From Stenotrophomonas rhizophila (lineage in GTDB: Bacteria; Pseudomonadota; Gammaproteobacteria; Xanthomonadales; Xanthomonadaceae), in NCBI RefSeq assembly GCF_020857975.1, contig NZ_JACWUO010000001.1, positions 391,126-455,125 of the forward strand: a DNA stretch of 64,000 nucleotides, in the 5' to 3' direction. Positions 15,265 to 25,022 of this stretch are shown here, in pieces. Position 1 is the first letter of the stretch, and the number at the start of each line of letters is the position of its first letter. The notes under the pieces were generated by a model that ran no database searches, was not told the DNA's origin, and worked only from the letters and a program-made list of their open reading frames with translations. The translations under genes and the position numbers were made by a program.

Positions 15265-16434
15265 ATGAATATTCAAGACCCCGTTGTCCGCCTCAAGAAC
15301 GCCTGGCGCTCCAGCCACCCGTGGATCTTCCAGAAACTGGTCGAAAAACCGGCTGTCCGGCCCAAACCCGGCGCCATCGTCGAGGTCATCGGCGTGGACG
15401 GGGAGTGGATCGGGCGCGGCTTCTACAACGGTCATTCGCGTATCGCCGTGCGCATCCTGGAAACCGACCAGGCCATCCCGGTGGACGCCGGCTGGTTCTC
15501 GCGCAAGATCGCCCAGGCGGTGTCGCTGCGCCGCGACGTACTGAAGCTGGACGAGATCTCCGATGCCTGGCGGGTGGTCCACAGCGAGGGCGACGGCCTG
15601 TCCGGCCTGGTGGTGGACCGCTACGGCGACCTGGTGGTGGTGGAATTCTTCGCCGCCGGCATGTTCCGCCACCGCGAGTGGGTCTACGAGGCGCTGCGCG
15701 AGCAGTTCCCCGGCTGCCGTTTCCACAGCTTCGCCGACGAGCACGTGCAGAAGCAGGAGAGCTTCGATTTCCACGGCAACACCACCACCGAAGCGTCGGT
15801 GATCACCGAGTACGGGGTGAAGTTCCGCGCCGACCCGGCCGGTGCGCACAAGACCGGCTTCTTTGCCGACCAGCGCGAGAACCGCCAGTGGCTGAGCCAG
15901 CAGGTGGAAGGCAAGACCGTGCTGGACCTGTGCTGCAACACCGGTGGCTTTGCGGTGTATGCCGCCGCGCGCGGTGCGGCCGAGGTGGTCGGCATCGACA
16001 TCGATGAAGACGTGATCGCCATCGCCAAGGGCAACGCCAAGCTCAACAACGTGCGCCCGAAGTTCATCCAGTCCGACATCTTCCCGTGGCTGCGCGATGC
16101 GTCCAACCGCGGCGAGCAGTTCGACGTGGTGATCCTGGACCCGGCCAAGATGACCCGCGACCGCGACCAGGTGATCACCGCGCTGAAGAAGTACCTGGAC
16201 ATGAACAAGCTGGCGCTGGGCGTGGTCAAGCCCGGTGGGCTGCTGGCCACGTTCTCGTGCACCGGCCTGGTGGCCGAGGACCAGTTCCTGGACATGCTGC
16301 GCCGCGCGGCGTTCTACGCCGGCCGCACCATCCAGATCCTGAAGGTGGCCGGCGCCGGCCCGGACCACCCGTTCATGGCCCACGTGCAGGAATCGCGCTA
16401 CCTCAAGGCGGTGTTCTGCCGCGTGGTGGATTGA
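15265..16434 (+). CDS. rlmI: 23S rRNA (cytosine-C5) methyltransferase, RlmI family
   Basis: RlmI methylates C1962 of E. coli 23S rRNA at carbon 5 using S-adenosylmethionine. The 389-residue product has an N-terminal PUA-like domain (HPWIFQKLVEKP, then PGAIVEVIGVDGEWIGRGFYN) and a Rossmann-type methyltransferase domain. The SAM-binding motif VLDLCCNTGGFAVYAAARGA is at about 217-236, the acidic VVGIDIDEDV follows, the catalytic DPAKMTRD is near 293, and a second cysteine is in FSCTG. The ATG at 15265 is used. The neighbours give no operon; the gene stands alone between the terC leader and a pair of repeats. Related RlmK/RlmL-type enzymes are less likely, given the PUA domain. Confidence 0.9.
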   Translation: MNIQDPVVRLKNAWRSSHPWIFQKLVEKPAVRPKPGAIVEVIGVDGEWIGRGFYNGHSRIAVRILETDQAIPVDAGWFSRKIAQAVSLRRDVLKLDEISDAWRVVHSEGDGLSGLVVDRYGDLVVVEFFAAGMFRHREWVYEALREQFPGCRFHSFADEHVQKQESFDFHGNTTTEASVITEYGVKFRADPAGAHKTGFFADQRENRQWLSQQVEGKTVLDLCCNTGGFAVYAAARGAAEVVGIDIDEDVIAIAKGNAKLNNVRPKFIQSDIFPWLRDASNRGEQFDVVILDPAKMTRDRDQVITALKKYLDMNKLALGVVKPGGLLATFSCTGLVAEDQFLDMLRRAAFYAGRTIQILKVAGAGPDHPFMAHVQESRYLKAVFCRVVD

Positions 16435-16465
16435 TTCGCAGGATCTTGGCCACGTTCGGCATCGG

Positions 16466-16537
16466 GTAGTGCCGGCCGCTGGCCGGCTCCTCCTGGTCTC
16501 CGATTGTCGCGGGGAGCCGGCCAGCGGCCGGCACTAC
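16466..16537. repeat. inverted pair of SMAG repeats
   Basis: GTAG followed by stem GCCGGCC-GCT-GGCCGGC (16466-16487, plus) faces a mirror copy GCCGGCC-AGC-GGCCGGC followed by CTAC (16516-16537, minus). The two copies can also pair with each other into one long hairpin with a 28-base loop. This GTAG-headed dimer is the typical form of S. maltophilia SMAG elements. It lies between rlmI and the dipeptidase gene. Confidence 0.8.
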
Positions 16538-16593
16538 CGTTTGTTGTCCTCTCGGCGCTATGGTCTGACGCTTCCCATCCAAGGTGAGGCGTC

Positions 16594-17838
16594 ATGACGT
16601 TGCGCAGTCTGTCTCTGCTGGTATCGCTGGCGTTGTGCGCGCCGCTGGCCGCCCACGCGGTCGAGTTCACCCCCCAGGAGTTGGCCAGGGCCACGGCGCT
16701 GCAGCAGCGGCTGCTGACCCTGGACAGCCACCTGGACACGCCGGCCAATTTCCACCGCGACGGCTTCGATATCAGCCAGCGCCACGACCACAACGCGCTG
16801 TCGCAGGTGGATTACCCGCGCATGGTCGAAGGCGCGCTGGATGGCGGCTTCTTTGCGATCTACACCGACCAGGGCGACCGCACCGCGCCGGCGCACCGGC
16901 GCGACCGCGATGCCGGCCTGCTGCGCCTGACTGAAATCCGCGAGATGCTCGCCGCGCACCCGGACACCTTCCAGCTCGCATTGACCGCCGCCGATGCCGC
17001 GCGCATCAAGGCGGCCGGCAAGCGCGTGGTCTACATCAGCATGGAGAACGCCAGCCCGCTGGTGGACGATCCCTCGTTGCTCAGCTACTACCATCTGGCC
17101 GGGCTGCGCCTGCTCAGCACGGTGCACTTCGCCAACAACGAGTTCGCCGATTCGGCCACCGACCCCAAGGGCGCCGAGTGGAAGGGCCTGAGCCCGGCCG
17201 GCAAGGCGCTGGTCGACGAAGCGGTGCGGTTGGGCATCGTCATCGATCAGTCGCACGCCTCCGATGCAGTATTCGACGATCTGATCCAGCGCCTGCCGGT
17301 GCCGTTCGTGCTGTCGCACAGCTCGGCCAAGGCGATCTACAACCACCCGCGCAACCTGGACGATGGGCGCCTGAAGCGACTGGCCAAGGCCGGCGGCGTG
17401 ATCCAGGTCAACGCTTATGGCGGCTACCTGATCGACACCGGCAAGAGCGAAGCGCGCTCGGCCGCCGAGAGCGCGCTGATGGAACAACTGCGCAGCGATT
17501 ACGACGGCCTCAGCATCGCCCAGGGCGTGGCGCTCAAGCGGGGGCTGGAGGATATCGACCAGCGCATCCCGCTGCGCAAGGCGACGCTGGACGACTTCTT
17601 CGCCCACGTCGAGCACATCCTGAAAGTGGTCGGCCCCGAGCACGTGGGCATCGGGCTGGACTGGGATGGCGGCGGCGGCCTGGCCGATCTGCAGGACGTG
17701 AGCCAGTTGCCGAAGATCACCGCCTGGCTGCTGCGCAAGGGCTACACCGAGCAGCAGATCGCCGGCATCTGGGGCGGCAACCTGCTGCGGGTGATGGCGC
17801 AGGCCCAGGCGCATGCCCAACAGGCAGCCAAACCCTGA
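16594..17838 (+). CDS. Exported dipeptidase, peptidase M19 (renal dipeptidase) family
   Basis: The product is predicted to be a periplasmic zinc dipeptidase hydrolysing dipeptides. The 414-residue protein starts with a signal peptide (MTLRSLSLLVSLALCAPLAAHA). M19 features are the first metal site in LDSHLDTPANF (about residue 48), the bridging glutamate in YISMENASPL (about 150), metal-ligand histidines in LSTVHFANNEF and in VIDQSHAS/VLSHSSAK, and HVGIGLDWDGGGGL near 348. Its length fits exported proteobacterial members. The ATG at 16594 gives the signal peptide. The gene stands alone, flanked on both sides by SMAG repeats, so no operon partners point to a pathway. Confidence 0.93.
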   Translation: MTLRSLSLLVSLALCAPLAAHAVEFTPQELARATALQQRLLTLDSHLDTPANFHRDGFDISQRHDHNALSQVDYPRMVEGALDGGFFAIYTDQGDRTAPAHRRDRDAGLLRLTEIREMLAAHPDTFQLALTAADAARIKAAGKRVVYISMENASPLVDDPSLLSYYHLAGLRLLSTVHFANNEFADSATDPKGAEWKGLSPAGKALVDEAVRLGIVIDQSHASDAVFDDLIQRLPVPFVLSHSSAKAIYNHPRNLDDGRLKRLAKAGGVIQVNAYGGYLIDTGKSEARSAAESALMEQLRSDYDGLSIAQGVALKRGLEDIDQRIPLRKATLDDFFAHVEHILKVVGPEHVGIGLDWDGGGGLADLQDVSQLPKITAWLLRKGYTEQQIAGIWGGNLLRVMAQAQAHAQQAAKP

Positions 17839-17848
17839 TCCCGGACCG

Positions 17849-17951
17849 GTAGTGCCGAGCCATGCTCGGCAACGCGCAATCGCGCAATGCAGCCGAGCAT
17901 GGCTCGGCTCTACCGGAACATGGCGGCGGTAGGTGCCGACCGTTGGTCGGC
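17849..17951. repeat. cluster of three SMAG repeats
   Basis: Three GTAG-headed stem-loops lie in 103 bp: GTAG + GCCGAGC-CAT-GCTCGGC (17849-17870, plus), GCCGAGC-ATG-GCTCGGC + CTAC (17892-17913, minus), and GTAG + GCCGACC-GTT-GGTCGGC (17929-17951, plus). The first two form an inverted pair; the third has a different stem sequence. The cluster fills the convergent gap between the dipeptidase and permease genes and may serve as a terminator for both. Confidence 0.8.
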
Positions 17952-17962
17952 ACACTCCCGGA

Positions 17963-19375
17963 TCAGGTCTTGTTGATCACCGCATTGCGACGGCCATAGG
18001 CGAAGTAGGCGACCAGGCCCAGCAGGTTCCAGGCCAGGAAATACAGCTGGGTCTTGCTCGGCAGGCTGAAGAACAGGTACACGCAACCGATCACCGCCAG
18101 CGGGCCCACCACATACGCCAGCGGCGTGCGGAACTTGCGCACCCGGTCCGGCTCGCGTTTGCGCAGCACCACCAGGCACAACCCCACCGCGGTGAACGCG
18201 GCCAGGGTACCGGCATTGGCCAGCGCGGCGATCTCGTCCAGGCGGGCCACACCGGCCAACGCGGCCACCAGCACCGCGGTGAACAGCGTGGTGGCGATCG
18301 GCGTACCGGTGCGCGCGCTGACCTTGGACAGGCTGCGCGGCAACAGGCCGTCGCGCGACATGACGAAGAAGATCCGGCTCTGCCCGTACAGGAAGGCCAG
18401 CAGCACCGTCGGCAGCGCGATCACCGCCGCCGCGCCGATCCACTTGGCCGCACCAGGGCTGCCCAGCTCGCGCAGGATCAGCGCCAGCGGCTCGGCGCTC
18501 TGGCCGAAGATGGTGTAGCTCATCGCCCCCACCGCAGCCAACGCCACCAGCACGTAGATGATGGTGCAGCCGACCATCGAGCCGATGATGCCGATGGCCA
18601 GGTCGCGGTCGGGCTTCTTGGTTTCCTCGGCCGCGGTGGAGATCGCATCGAAGCCGTAGAAGGCGAAGAAGATGATCGCCGCCGCGGCCATCACCCCGTG
18701 CTCGACGCCATCGGCGCCCAGCGACTTGGCAAAGCCGAACGGCATGAACGGGTCCATGTGGCCGCTGTCGAACTCCGGCAGCGCGATGGCCACGAACACG
18801 GTCAGCGCGATGATCTTGACCACCACCAGCACTGCGTTGAGGGTGGCGCTTTCCTTGGTGCCGGCCATCAGCATGCCGGCGACCACGAAGGTGATCAGCA
18901 CCGCCGGCAGGTTGATGAAGCCGCCTTCCACGTGCGGGCCGGCCGTGAGCATCAACGGCAGGTCGATGCCCCAGCCATGCAGGAAGCCCACCGCGTAACC
19001 GGACCACCCGACCGCCACCGTACTGACTACCAGCGAGTACTCCAGGATCAGGCTCCAGCCCACCACCCAGGCCACCACCTCGCCGAGTGCGGCGTAGCTG
19101 TAGGTATAGGCGCTGCCGGCGGCCGGCATCATCGTGGCCAGCTCGGCGTAGGACAGCGCCGCGCACGCGCACACCGCACCGGCGATGGCAAAGGAGATCA
19201 ATACCGCCGGGCCGGCCAGGTTGGCGCCCACCCCGATCAGGGTGTAGATGCCGGTACCGACGATGGCGCCGATGCCCAGCGCGATCAGGTGCGGCCAGCT
19301 CAGGGTCGGGATCAGCTGCCTGCCGGCTTCGTGGACGGTGACTTGGTCTAGGGACTTGCGCCGGAGCAGTGACAT
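17963..19375 (-). CDS. APC superfamily amino acid permease (cationic amino acid transporter-like)
   Basis: The 470-residue product is a twelve-helix inner-membrane amino acid transporter. The first helix has the family motif LIALGIGAIVGTGIYTLIG (about residues 30-48). The substrate-binding glycine stretch and the long helix-3 region ALSYAELATMMPAAGSAYTYSY (about 92-113, shown as a region) follow, then the YGFDAISTAAEETKKPDRDLAIGI loop typical of the CAT/YfnA branch. This branch carries broad or cationic amino acids; the exact substrate cannot be read from sequence. The ATG at 19375 is used. No operon partner is present. Only minor hairpins and no other feature were seen in the 250-bp region upstream. 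Confidence 0.9.
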   Translation of the reverse strand: MSLLRRKSLDQVTVHEAGRQLIPTLSWPHLIALGIGAIVGTGIYTLIGVGANLAGPAVLISFAIAGAVCACAALSYAELATMMPAAGSAYTYSYAALGEVVAWVVGWSLILEYSLVVSTVAVGWSGYAVGFLHGWGIDLPLMLTAGPHVEGGFINLPAVLITFVVAGMLMAGTKESATLNAVLVVVKIIALTVFVAIALPEFDSGHMDPFMPFGFAKSLGADGVEHGVMAAAAIIFFAFYGFDAISTAAEETKKPDRDLAIGIIGSMVGCTIIYVLVALAAVGAMSYTIFGQSAEPLALILRELGSPGAAKWIGAAAVIALPTVLLAFLYGQSRIFFVMSRDGLLPRSLSKVSARTGTPIATTLFTAVLVAALAGVARLDEIAALANAGTLAAFTAVGLCLVVLRKREPDRVRKFRTPLAYVVGPLAVIGCVYLFFSLPSKTQLYFLAWNLLGLVAYFAYGRRNAVINKT

Positions 19376-19627
19376 GGGGCCTCGCGGTGGATGACTGTTA
19401 ACGACAAGTCTGCGAGTTTTACCGAACGCGGTGCCGCATTACTACTGCCAAGCGTCCCCGCCCCTGAAACGGAACGCCTGACCAGGGAAAGGGTGACGAA
19501 ACCGGCACAAAGAACGTCGACGCGATCCCAATGGCGGCTGGAGCGGCGATCCGCCGCAGGCGTGCCCCATCGCGCCGGCGGCATGCCGGCACTGTGGCCA
19601 GGGGCGGCCGGGCAGGCCGGCCTGTCT

Positions 19628-20623
<996 letters not shown>

Positions 20624-20746
20624 GGGACAGCTCCGGAGCGGGGGAGGGGACAGGCCGCCAGCAGCGGCCCGGAGGCACAGCATCCTCCGCTGTACCATGT
20701 GGATAAACCGCTGTTGACCGCATCCACCTTGAAGGCAGGCTTCACA

Positions 20747-21649
20747 ATGTCCGCGCATCCCCCGTTGTCCGCCGTGGTCGCCTTTGCCCGGGTCGCCGAC
20801 CATGCCAGCTTCAGCCGCGCCGCCGACGCGCTGGGCGTATCGCCCTCGGCGTTGTCGCAGACCGTGCGCGCGCTGGAGGCACGCATGGGCGTGCGCCTGC
20901 TGCACCGGACCACGCGGCGGGTGACCCTGACCGAACATGGCGCACGCTTCCTGGAGCGGGTTCGCGGCGGGCTGGCGCAGATCGAGGCGGCGTTCGAGGA
21001 CCTGGACGCGGTCCGCGCGGTGCCGGCCGGCAAGCTGCGCATCAACCTGCCGCACTACGCCGCCGAACTGCTGGTGCTGCCGCACCTGCCCGGCTTCCTG
21101 GCGCGGTATCCCCAGGTGGAGGTGGAGCTGTTCGTCGAGCCGGCCCTGGTGGACCTGCTGGCGGGCGGTTTCGACGCCGGCATCCGCCTGGGCGAAAGCC
21201 TGGCCCGGGACATGATCGCCGTGCCGATCGGCCCACGCGAACGCCAGGTGGTGGTGGCCAGCCCGGATTACCTGGCCCGCCATGGCCGGCCGCAGACCCC
21301 GGCCGAACTGGTCGGGCACGCCTGCATCGTGCTACGGCGCAGCAACGGCCGGTTGATGCCGTGGGAATTCACCCGCGACGGCCGCGACCTGCAGGTGGAG
21401 GTCAGCGGCCCGCTGGTGTTCAACGACAGCGCCCTGATCCATGTCGCCGCGCGCGCCGGCATGGGCATGGCCCAGGGTTTCGAGGCGCTGATGGCCCCCG
21501 ATATCGCCGCCGGGCGGCTGTGCAGTCTGCTGCAGGACTGGCAGCAGCCGTTCGCCGGCTTCCACCTGTATTACCCCGCACGCGAGCAGATGGCGCCGAA
21601 GCTGCGGGTGTTCATCGACCACCTGCGCCAGGCGGCACAGGCAGGTTGA
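20747..21649 (+). CDS. LysR family transcriptional regulator
   Basis: The 300-residue product is a LysR-type regulator. The N-terminal winged helix-turn-helix includes [36 protein letters not shown] (residues about 13-48, a region), the usual DNA-binding core. A C-terminal periplasmic-binding-like effector domain follows, with [11 protein letters not shown] in its typical place. It is transcribed divergently from the aldo/keto reductase gene, the classic arrangement for control of the neighbour and itself. The effector is unknown; the branch resembles regulators of aromatic or aldehyde detoxification (CrgA/YafC-like). The ATG at 20747 follows a 123-bp shared promoter region. Confidence 0.9.
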   Translation: MSAHPPLSAVVAFARVADHASFSRAADALGVSPSALSQTVRALEARMGVRLLHRTTRRVTLTEHGARFLERVRGGLAQIEAAFEDLDAVRAVPAGKLRINLPHYAAELLVLPHLPGFLARYPQVEVELFVEPALVDLLAGGFDAGIRLGESLARDMIAVPIGPRERQVVVASPDYLARHGRPQTPAELVGHACIVLRRSNGRLMPWEFTRDGRDLQVEVSGPLVFNDSALIHVAARAGMGMAQGFEALMAPDIAAGRLCSLLQDWQQPFAGFHLYYPAREQMAPKLRVFIDHLRQAAQAG

Positions 21650-21658
21650 GGCGGCGTA

Positions 21659-22030
21659 TCAGCCGGCCGCGTCGACCGGCACCGCACGGATCACCGCGCG
21701 CAGCCAGGCATCGTCCTGTGGCAGCCCATGCGGGTAGACCACCCGGGTGTCGTCGGGAAATTTCTTGCAGCGCAGGATGCCGTCGGCATCGAACAACCGC
21801 CAGCCCTGCGCGGCATCCTCGGCCTCGCTGATGCGCCGGCGCAGGGCCAGCGCCAGGCTGGCCTGGCAATCGAACACGCAGGCGTGCAGGTCGATCCGGT
21901 CCAGCGGGCGCAGCCCGGCGACGATGCGGGTGACCGCCGGGTCGGCCAGATCGACCCGGCCGGTGCCCATGCCGAGCAGCCGCTCGTCATGGCCGGCCAG
22001 GTGCTGCACGAAGTACACGGGCACGGGCAT
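21659..22030 (-). CDS. Hypothetical protein, 123 residues
   Basis: The product starts MPVPVYFVQHLAGHDERLLGMGTGRVDL and was not recognised. It has no signal peptide or membrane segment and is rich in Asp and Arg, with a C-terminal WLRAVIRAVPVDAAG. The coding potential is supported by the GC-rich third positions and a conserved-looking compact alpha/beta composition. It is convergent with the upstream LysR gene (9-bp gap) and lies 170 bp from the LysE-type gene on the same strand. Function is unknown. Confidence 0.65.
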   Translation of the reverse strand: MPVPVYFVQHLAGHDERLLGMGTGRVDLADPAVTRIVAGLRPLDRIDLHACVFDCQASLALALRRRISEAEDAAQGWRLFDADGILRCKKFPDDTRVVYPHGLPQDDAWLRAVIRAVPVDAAG

Positions 22031-22203
22031 CGGTTCCTCGCGGTGGCGCCGGTACGGCGACCGTTGGCGCCGATTGGACACCGGGTGGCGATGCAGGGGA
22101 ATCCAAACGTATGAATCGCCCCGGCCCGCATGGTTGATGCAGCCTATTTCCAGCCCACCCCGGCACCGTGCCGGGCCCGGCGCATCGCTGCGGCGGCAAG
22201 GCG

Positions 22204-22860
22204 TCAGCCACTTACGCCGAGGCGCACGCCAAAACCGACCAGGAAGATTCCTGCCACGCGCGCCATCCAAACCCCTACACGCGGACGCTGGAGAATCTGA
22301 CGGCGCAACAGGTTGCCCACCCCGATCAGCACCGAGCAGTACGCCAGCCCCATGACGAAGATGATCATTGCCATGGTCGAAAACGTCAGCATTCCCTGGT
22401 GCCGGGCCGGGTCGATGAACAACGGCAGGAAGGCCATGTAGAAAATGATCGCCTTGGGGTTGAGCAGGTTGATCAGTACCGCCTGGCGGAAGTAGTGGCC
22501 CGGCTGCAGGCGGATGCCGCCTTCGCTGCCGCCCTTGCGCGCCGGGCGCAGCAGGCCGATACCGATCCACACCAGGTAGGCCACGCCCAGGTACTGCACT
22601 GCGTGGAACACCAGCGGGTTGGCCTTGAGCAGCGCGGCCACCCCGGCCACCGCCAGCCACATCAGGATCTGGTCGCCCAGCAGCAGCCCGAACAGGGCGG
22701 TATAGCCGCCGCGCACGCCGCCACGCCCGGTTGCGGTGAGCAGGGTGAAGGTGCCCGGGCCGGGCAGGGCCAGGAACACCAGCACGGCGGCAACGAAGGT
22801 CCACAGATCCTGGATGCCCATCCACGGCATGGCGACGACTCGACTACGGGGGAGCGCCAT
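22204..22860 (-). CDS. LysE/RhtB family amino acid exporter
   Basis: The product (up to 218 residues) is a six-helix inner-membrane translocator of the LysE/RhtB family, which exports amino acids and similar small metabolites. It has the N-terminal signature LALPGPGTFTLLTATGRGGVRGG (LPGPG motif), the helix-2 region GYTALFGLLLGDQILMWLAVAG and the central NLLNPKAIIFYMAFLPLFI motif. The start is uncertain: 22860 is the first ATG, but 22830 (MPWMGIQ) or 22821 (MGIQDLW) fit the usual family start just before helix 1 better. It follows the second LysR gene on the same strand with a 30-bp gap and may share its transcript. Confidence 0.9.
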   Translation of the reverse strand: MALPRSRVVAMPWMGIQDLWTFVAAVLVFLALPGPGTFTLLTATGRGGVRGGYTALFGLLLGDQILMWLAVAGVAALLKANPLVFHAVQYLGVAYLVWIGIGLLRPARKGGSEGGIRLQPGHYFRQAVLINLLNPKAIIFYMAFLPLFIDPARHQGMLTFSTMAMIIFVMGLAYCSVLIGVGNLLRRQILQRPRVGVWMARVAGIFLVGFGVRLGVSG

Positions 22861-22890
22861 TGTCGGGCACCGGCGCGGTTGCCGATAGCG

Positions 22891-23814
22891 TCAGCGCGCG
22901 CTGTGCGGCAGGTGCTCCAGCAGCGGGTGCAGGCGCTGTTCCAACAGCGCATGCAGTTGCCGGATCGCCGGCGAGAACTGCTTGCGGTGCGGGCACACCA
23001 GATTCAACGGCAGGCTGTCGCCGGCGCCGTCCAGCAGCACCTGCAGGCGTCCGGCGCGCACGTCGGCGCACACATCCAGCCAGGACTTGAACACGATGCC
23101 TTCGCCGGCCACCGCCCAGCGCCGCACCACGTCGGCGTCGTCGCAGACCATGTTGCCGCGCACCGGCACCACCACCCGGCGCCCGTCCACCTCGAAGTGC
23201 CAGCGGTCGTAGGCACGCCCGGCCAGCTGGTACAGCAGACAGTTGTGGTCCTTCAGCGCCTCCAGGCTCTGCGGCGCGCCATGCCGGGCCAGGTAGCCGG
23301 GCGAGGCGGCCAGCACCCGGCGGTTGCCCGGCAGCAGCGGCAGCGCGACATAGCTGGCGTTGTCGAAGCGGCCCAGGCGGAAGGCGACGTCGACCGGGTC
23401 GCGGAACACATCGGCGACCTGGTCGGACAGGTGCAGGCGCAGCTGCAGCCTGGGGTGCGCGCTGCGGAATTCGGTCAGCCAGGGCAGCAGCAGGTTGCGG
23501 CCCAGGTCCGACGGCGCGGCCAGCTGCAGCACCCCGCGCAGTTCGGCGTCCTCGCCGCGCACCCGCGCCTGGCCTTCGCTGAGCGTGGCCAGCACGTCCT
23601 GCGCGTAGGGCAGGTACAGCGCGCCTTCGGCGGTCAGGCGCAGGCTGCGGGTGGAACGCACGAACAGGCGCAGGTCCAGCTCGCGCTCCAGCCGCGCCAC
23701 GGCCGCGGCGACCTGGCCGGGCAGCAGGTCGGCTTCGCGCGCGGCATTGGAGAAGCTGCCCAGCGCGGCGGTACGGACGAACAGGGCGAGGTCGTCGATG
23801 CGGACCATTTTCAT
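22891..23814 (-). CDS. LysR family transcriptional regulator
   Basis: The 307-residue product has the LysR winged helix-turn-helix at its N terminus (MVRIDDLALFVRTAALGSFSNAA, with the recognition region LLPGQVAAAVARLERELDLRLF) and an effector-binding domain with SPGYLARHGAPQSLEALKDHNCLLY. It is divergent from a quinone-oxidoreductase-like gene 91 bp away, which it probably controls. In many bacteria LysR regulators of this branch sit next to and regulate NADPH:quinone reductases or zinc-type alcohol dehydrogenases. The LysE-type gene follows in the same direction. Confidence 0.9.
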   Translation of the reverse strand: MKMVRIDDLALFVRTAALGSFSNAAREADLLPGQVAAAVARLERELDLRLFVRSTRSLRLTAEGALYLPYAQDVLATLSEGQARVRGEDAELRGVLQLAAPSDLGRNLLLPWLTEFRSAHPRLQLRLHLSDQVADVFRDPVDVAFRLGRFDNASYVALPLLPGNRRVLAASPGYLARHGAPQSLEALKDHNCLLYQLAGRAYDRWHFEVDGRRVVVPVRGNMVCDDADVVRRWAVAGEGIVFKSWLDVCADVRAGRLQVLLDGAGDSLPLNLVCPHRKQFSPAIRQLHALLEQRLHPLLEHLPHSAR

Positions 23815-23905
23815 TCCTGCAGTGAAAGTGCTGCCCGATTCTGCGCCTTACTGCGGCGCCGGGTGAAGCGCAGGCTGTGCATCCTCCCCAACGGACCTGC
23901 CCCCA

Positions 23906-24913
23906 ATGAAAGCTGTCGCCTATACCCAGCATGGCCTGCCGATCACCGACCCGCGCGCGCTGCAGGACATCACCCTGCCGATCCCCGACCCGGGCCCGCG
24001 CGACCTGCGCGTGCAGGTCCGGGCGATCTCGGTCAACCCGGTGGATACCAAGGTGCGCAACGGCGTGGCCGTCAGCGAACCGCGCGTGCTGGGTTGGGAC
24101 GCGGTCGGCGTGGTCGATGCGGTCGGCGCCGGGGTGAGCCTGTTCAAGGTCGGCGATGCGGTGTTCTACGCCGGCGCGATCGGCCGCGCCGGCAGCAATG
24201 CCGAGTACCAGCTGGTGGATGAGCGCATCGTCGGGCACAAGCCGGCCAGCCTGGACGATGCCGCCGCCGCGGCCTTGCCGCTGACCGCGATCACCGCCTG
24301 GGAACTGCTGTTCGACCGCCTGCGCATCCCCGAAGGCGGTGGCGATGGCCAGACCCTGCTGGTGATCGGTGCGGCCGGCGGGGTCGGTTCGATCCTGGTG
24401 CAACTGGCCCGCCAGCTGACCGGCCTGACCGTGATCGGCACCGCCTCGCGCCCGGCTACCCAGGACTGGGTGTATGGCCTGGGCGCGCACCACGTGATCG
24501 ACCATTCGCAGCCGCTCGGCGACGGCCTGCAGCGGCTGGGCATCGCCGCTGTCGAGCATGTGGCCAGCCTGACCCACACCGACCAGCACTACGACCAGAT
24601 CGTGGCCGCACTGGCGCCGCAGGGCCAGCTGGCGCTGATCGACGATCCCGGCCAGCTGGACGTGATGGCGCTCAAGCGCAAGAGCCTGTCGCTGCACTGG
24701 GAGTCGATGTTCACCCGCTCCAGCTTCGACACCCCGGACCTGCAGCGCCAGCACGAGCTGCTCGAACGCGTCGCGGCGCTGGTCGATGCCGGCGTGCTGC
24801 GTACCACCCTGGGCGAGCACTACGGCCGCATCAATGCCGCCAACCTGCGCCAGGCGCACGCCCTGATCGAGAGCCACCGCGCGCGCGGCAAGCTGGTGCT
24901 CGAAGGCTTCTGA
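23906..24913 (+). CDS. Zinc-binding-type alcohol dehydrogenase / quinone oxidoreductase family protein
   Basis: The 335-residue product belongs to the medium-chain dehydrogenase superfamily, ZADH/QOR branch. It starts MKAVAYTQHGLPITDP and has the GroES-like domain (ISVNPVDTKVRNGV, VLGWDAVGVVDAVG) and a Rossmann NADPH-binding motif VIGAAGGVGSILVQLAR at about 152-168. The catalytic zinc cysteines of true alcohol dehydrogenases are not evident, so the protein is more likely a zinc-independent NADPH:quinone or enone reductase. It is divergent from the LysR gene at 22891-23814, its likely regulator. The substrate is unknown. Confidence 0.9.
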   Translation: MKAVAYTQHGLPITDPRALQDITLPIPDPGPRDLRVQVRAISVNPVDTKVRNGVAVSEPRVLGWDAVGVVDAVGAGVSLFKVGDAVFYAGAIGRAGSNAEYQLVDERIVGHKPASLDDAAAAALPLTAITAWELLFDRLRIPEGGGDGQTLLVIGAAGGVGSILVQLARQLTGLTVIGTASRPATQDWVYGLGAHHVIDHSQPLGDGLQRLGIAAVEHVASLTHTDQHYDQIVAALAPQGQLALIDDPGQLDVMALKRKSLSLHWESMFTRSSFDTPDLQRQHELLERVAALVDAGVLRTTLGEHYGRINAANLRQAHALIESHRARGKLVLEGF

Positions 24914-24981
24914 CGATCAGCGGCGCGGGCCGGCCCGCGCCTGCCCGGGGCGCAGCTGTTGGGCGCCTGTGATCGGTACGC

Positions 24982-25012
24982 AGGCGCAGCCAATGAGACC
25001 GGCTGCGCCTAC
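24982..25012 (-). repeat. inverted repeat with GTAG head, SMAG-like
   Basis: Arms AGGCGCAGCC (24982-24991) and GGCTGCGCCT (25001-25010) form a perfect 10-bp stem with a 9-base loop. CTAC at 25009-25012 gives the minus-strand GTAG head. It lies just before rmuC. Confidence 0.5.
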
Positions 25013-25022
25013 ACTTGCGTGC

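Noticed and set aside
13081..15268. Plus-strand frames opposite the rhomboid and terC genes (for example 13081-14022, 13922-15268)
   Set aside because: They are His/Gln/Arg-rich shadows of the two minus-strand membrane protein genes.
16466..17951. Possible CRISPR array from repeated hairpins around the dipeptidase gene
   Set aside because: The units are GTAG-headed palindromes without regular spacers or identical repeats and there are no cas genes; they fit SMAG elements.
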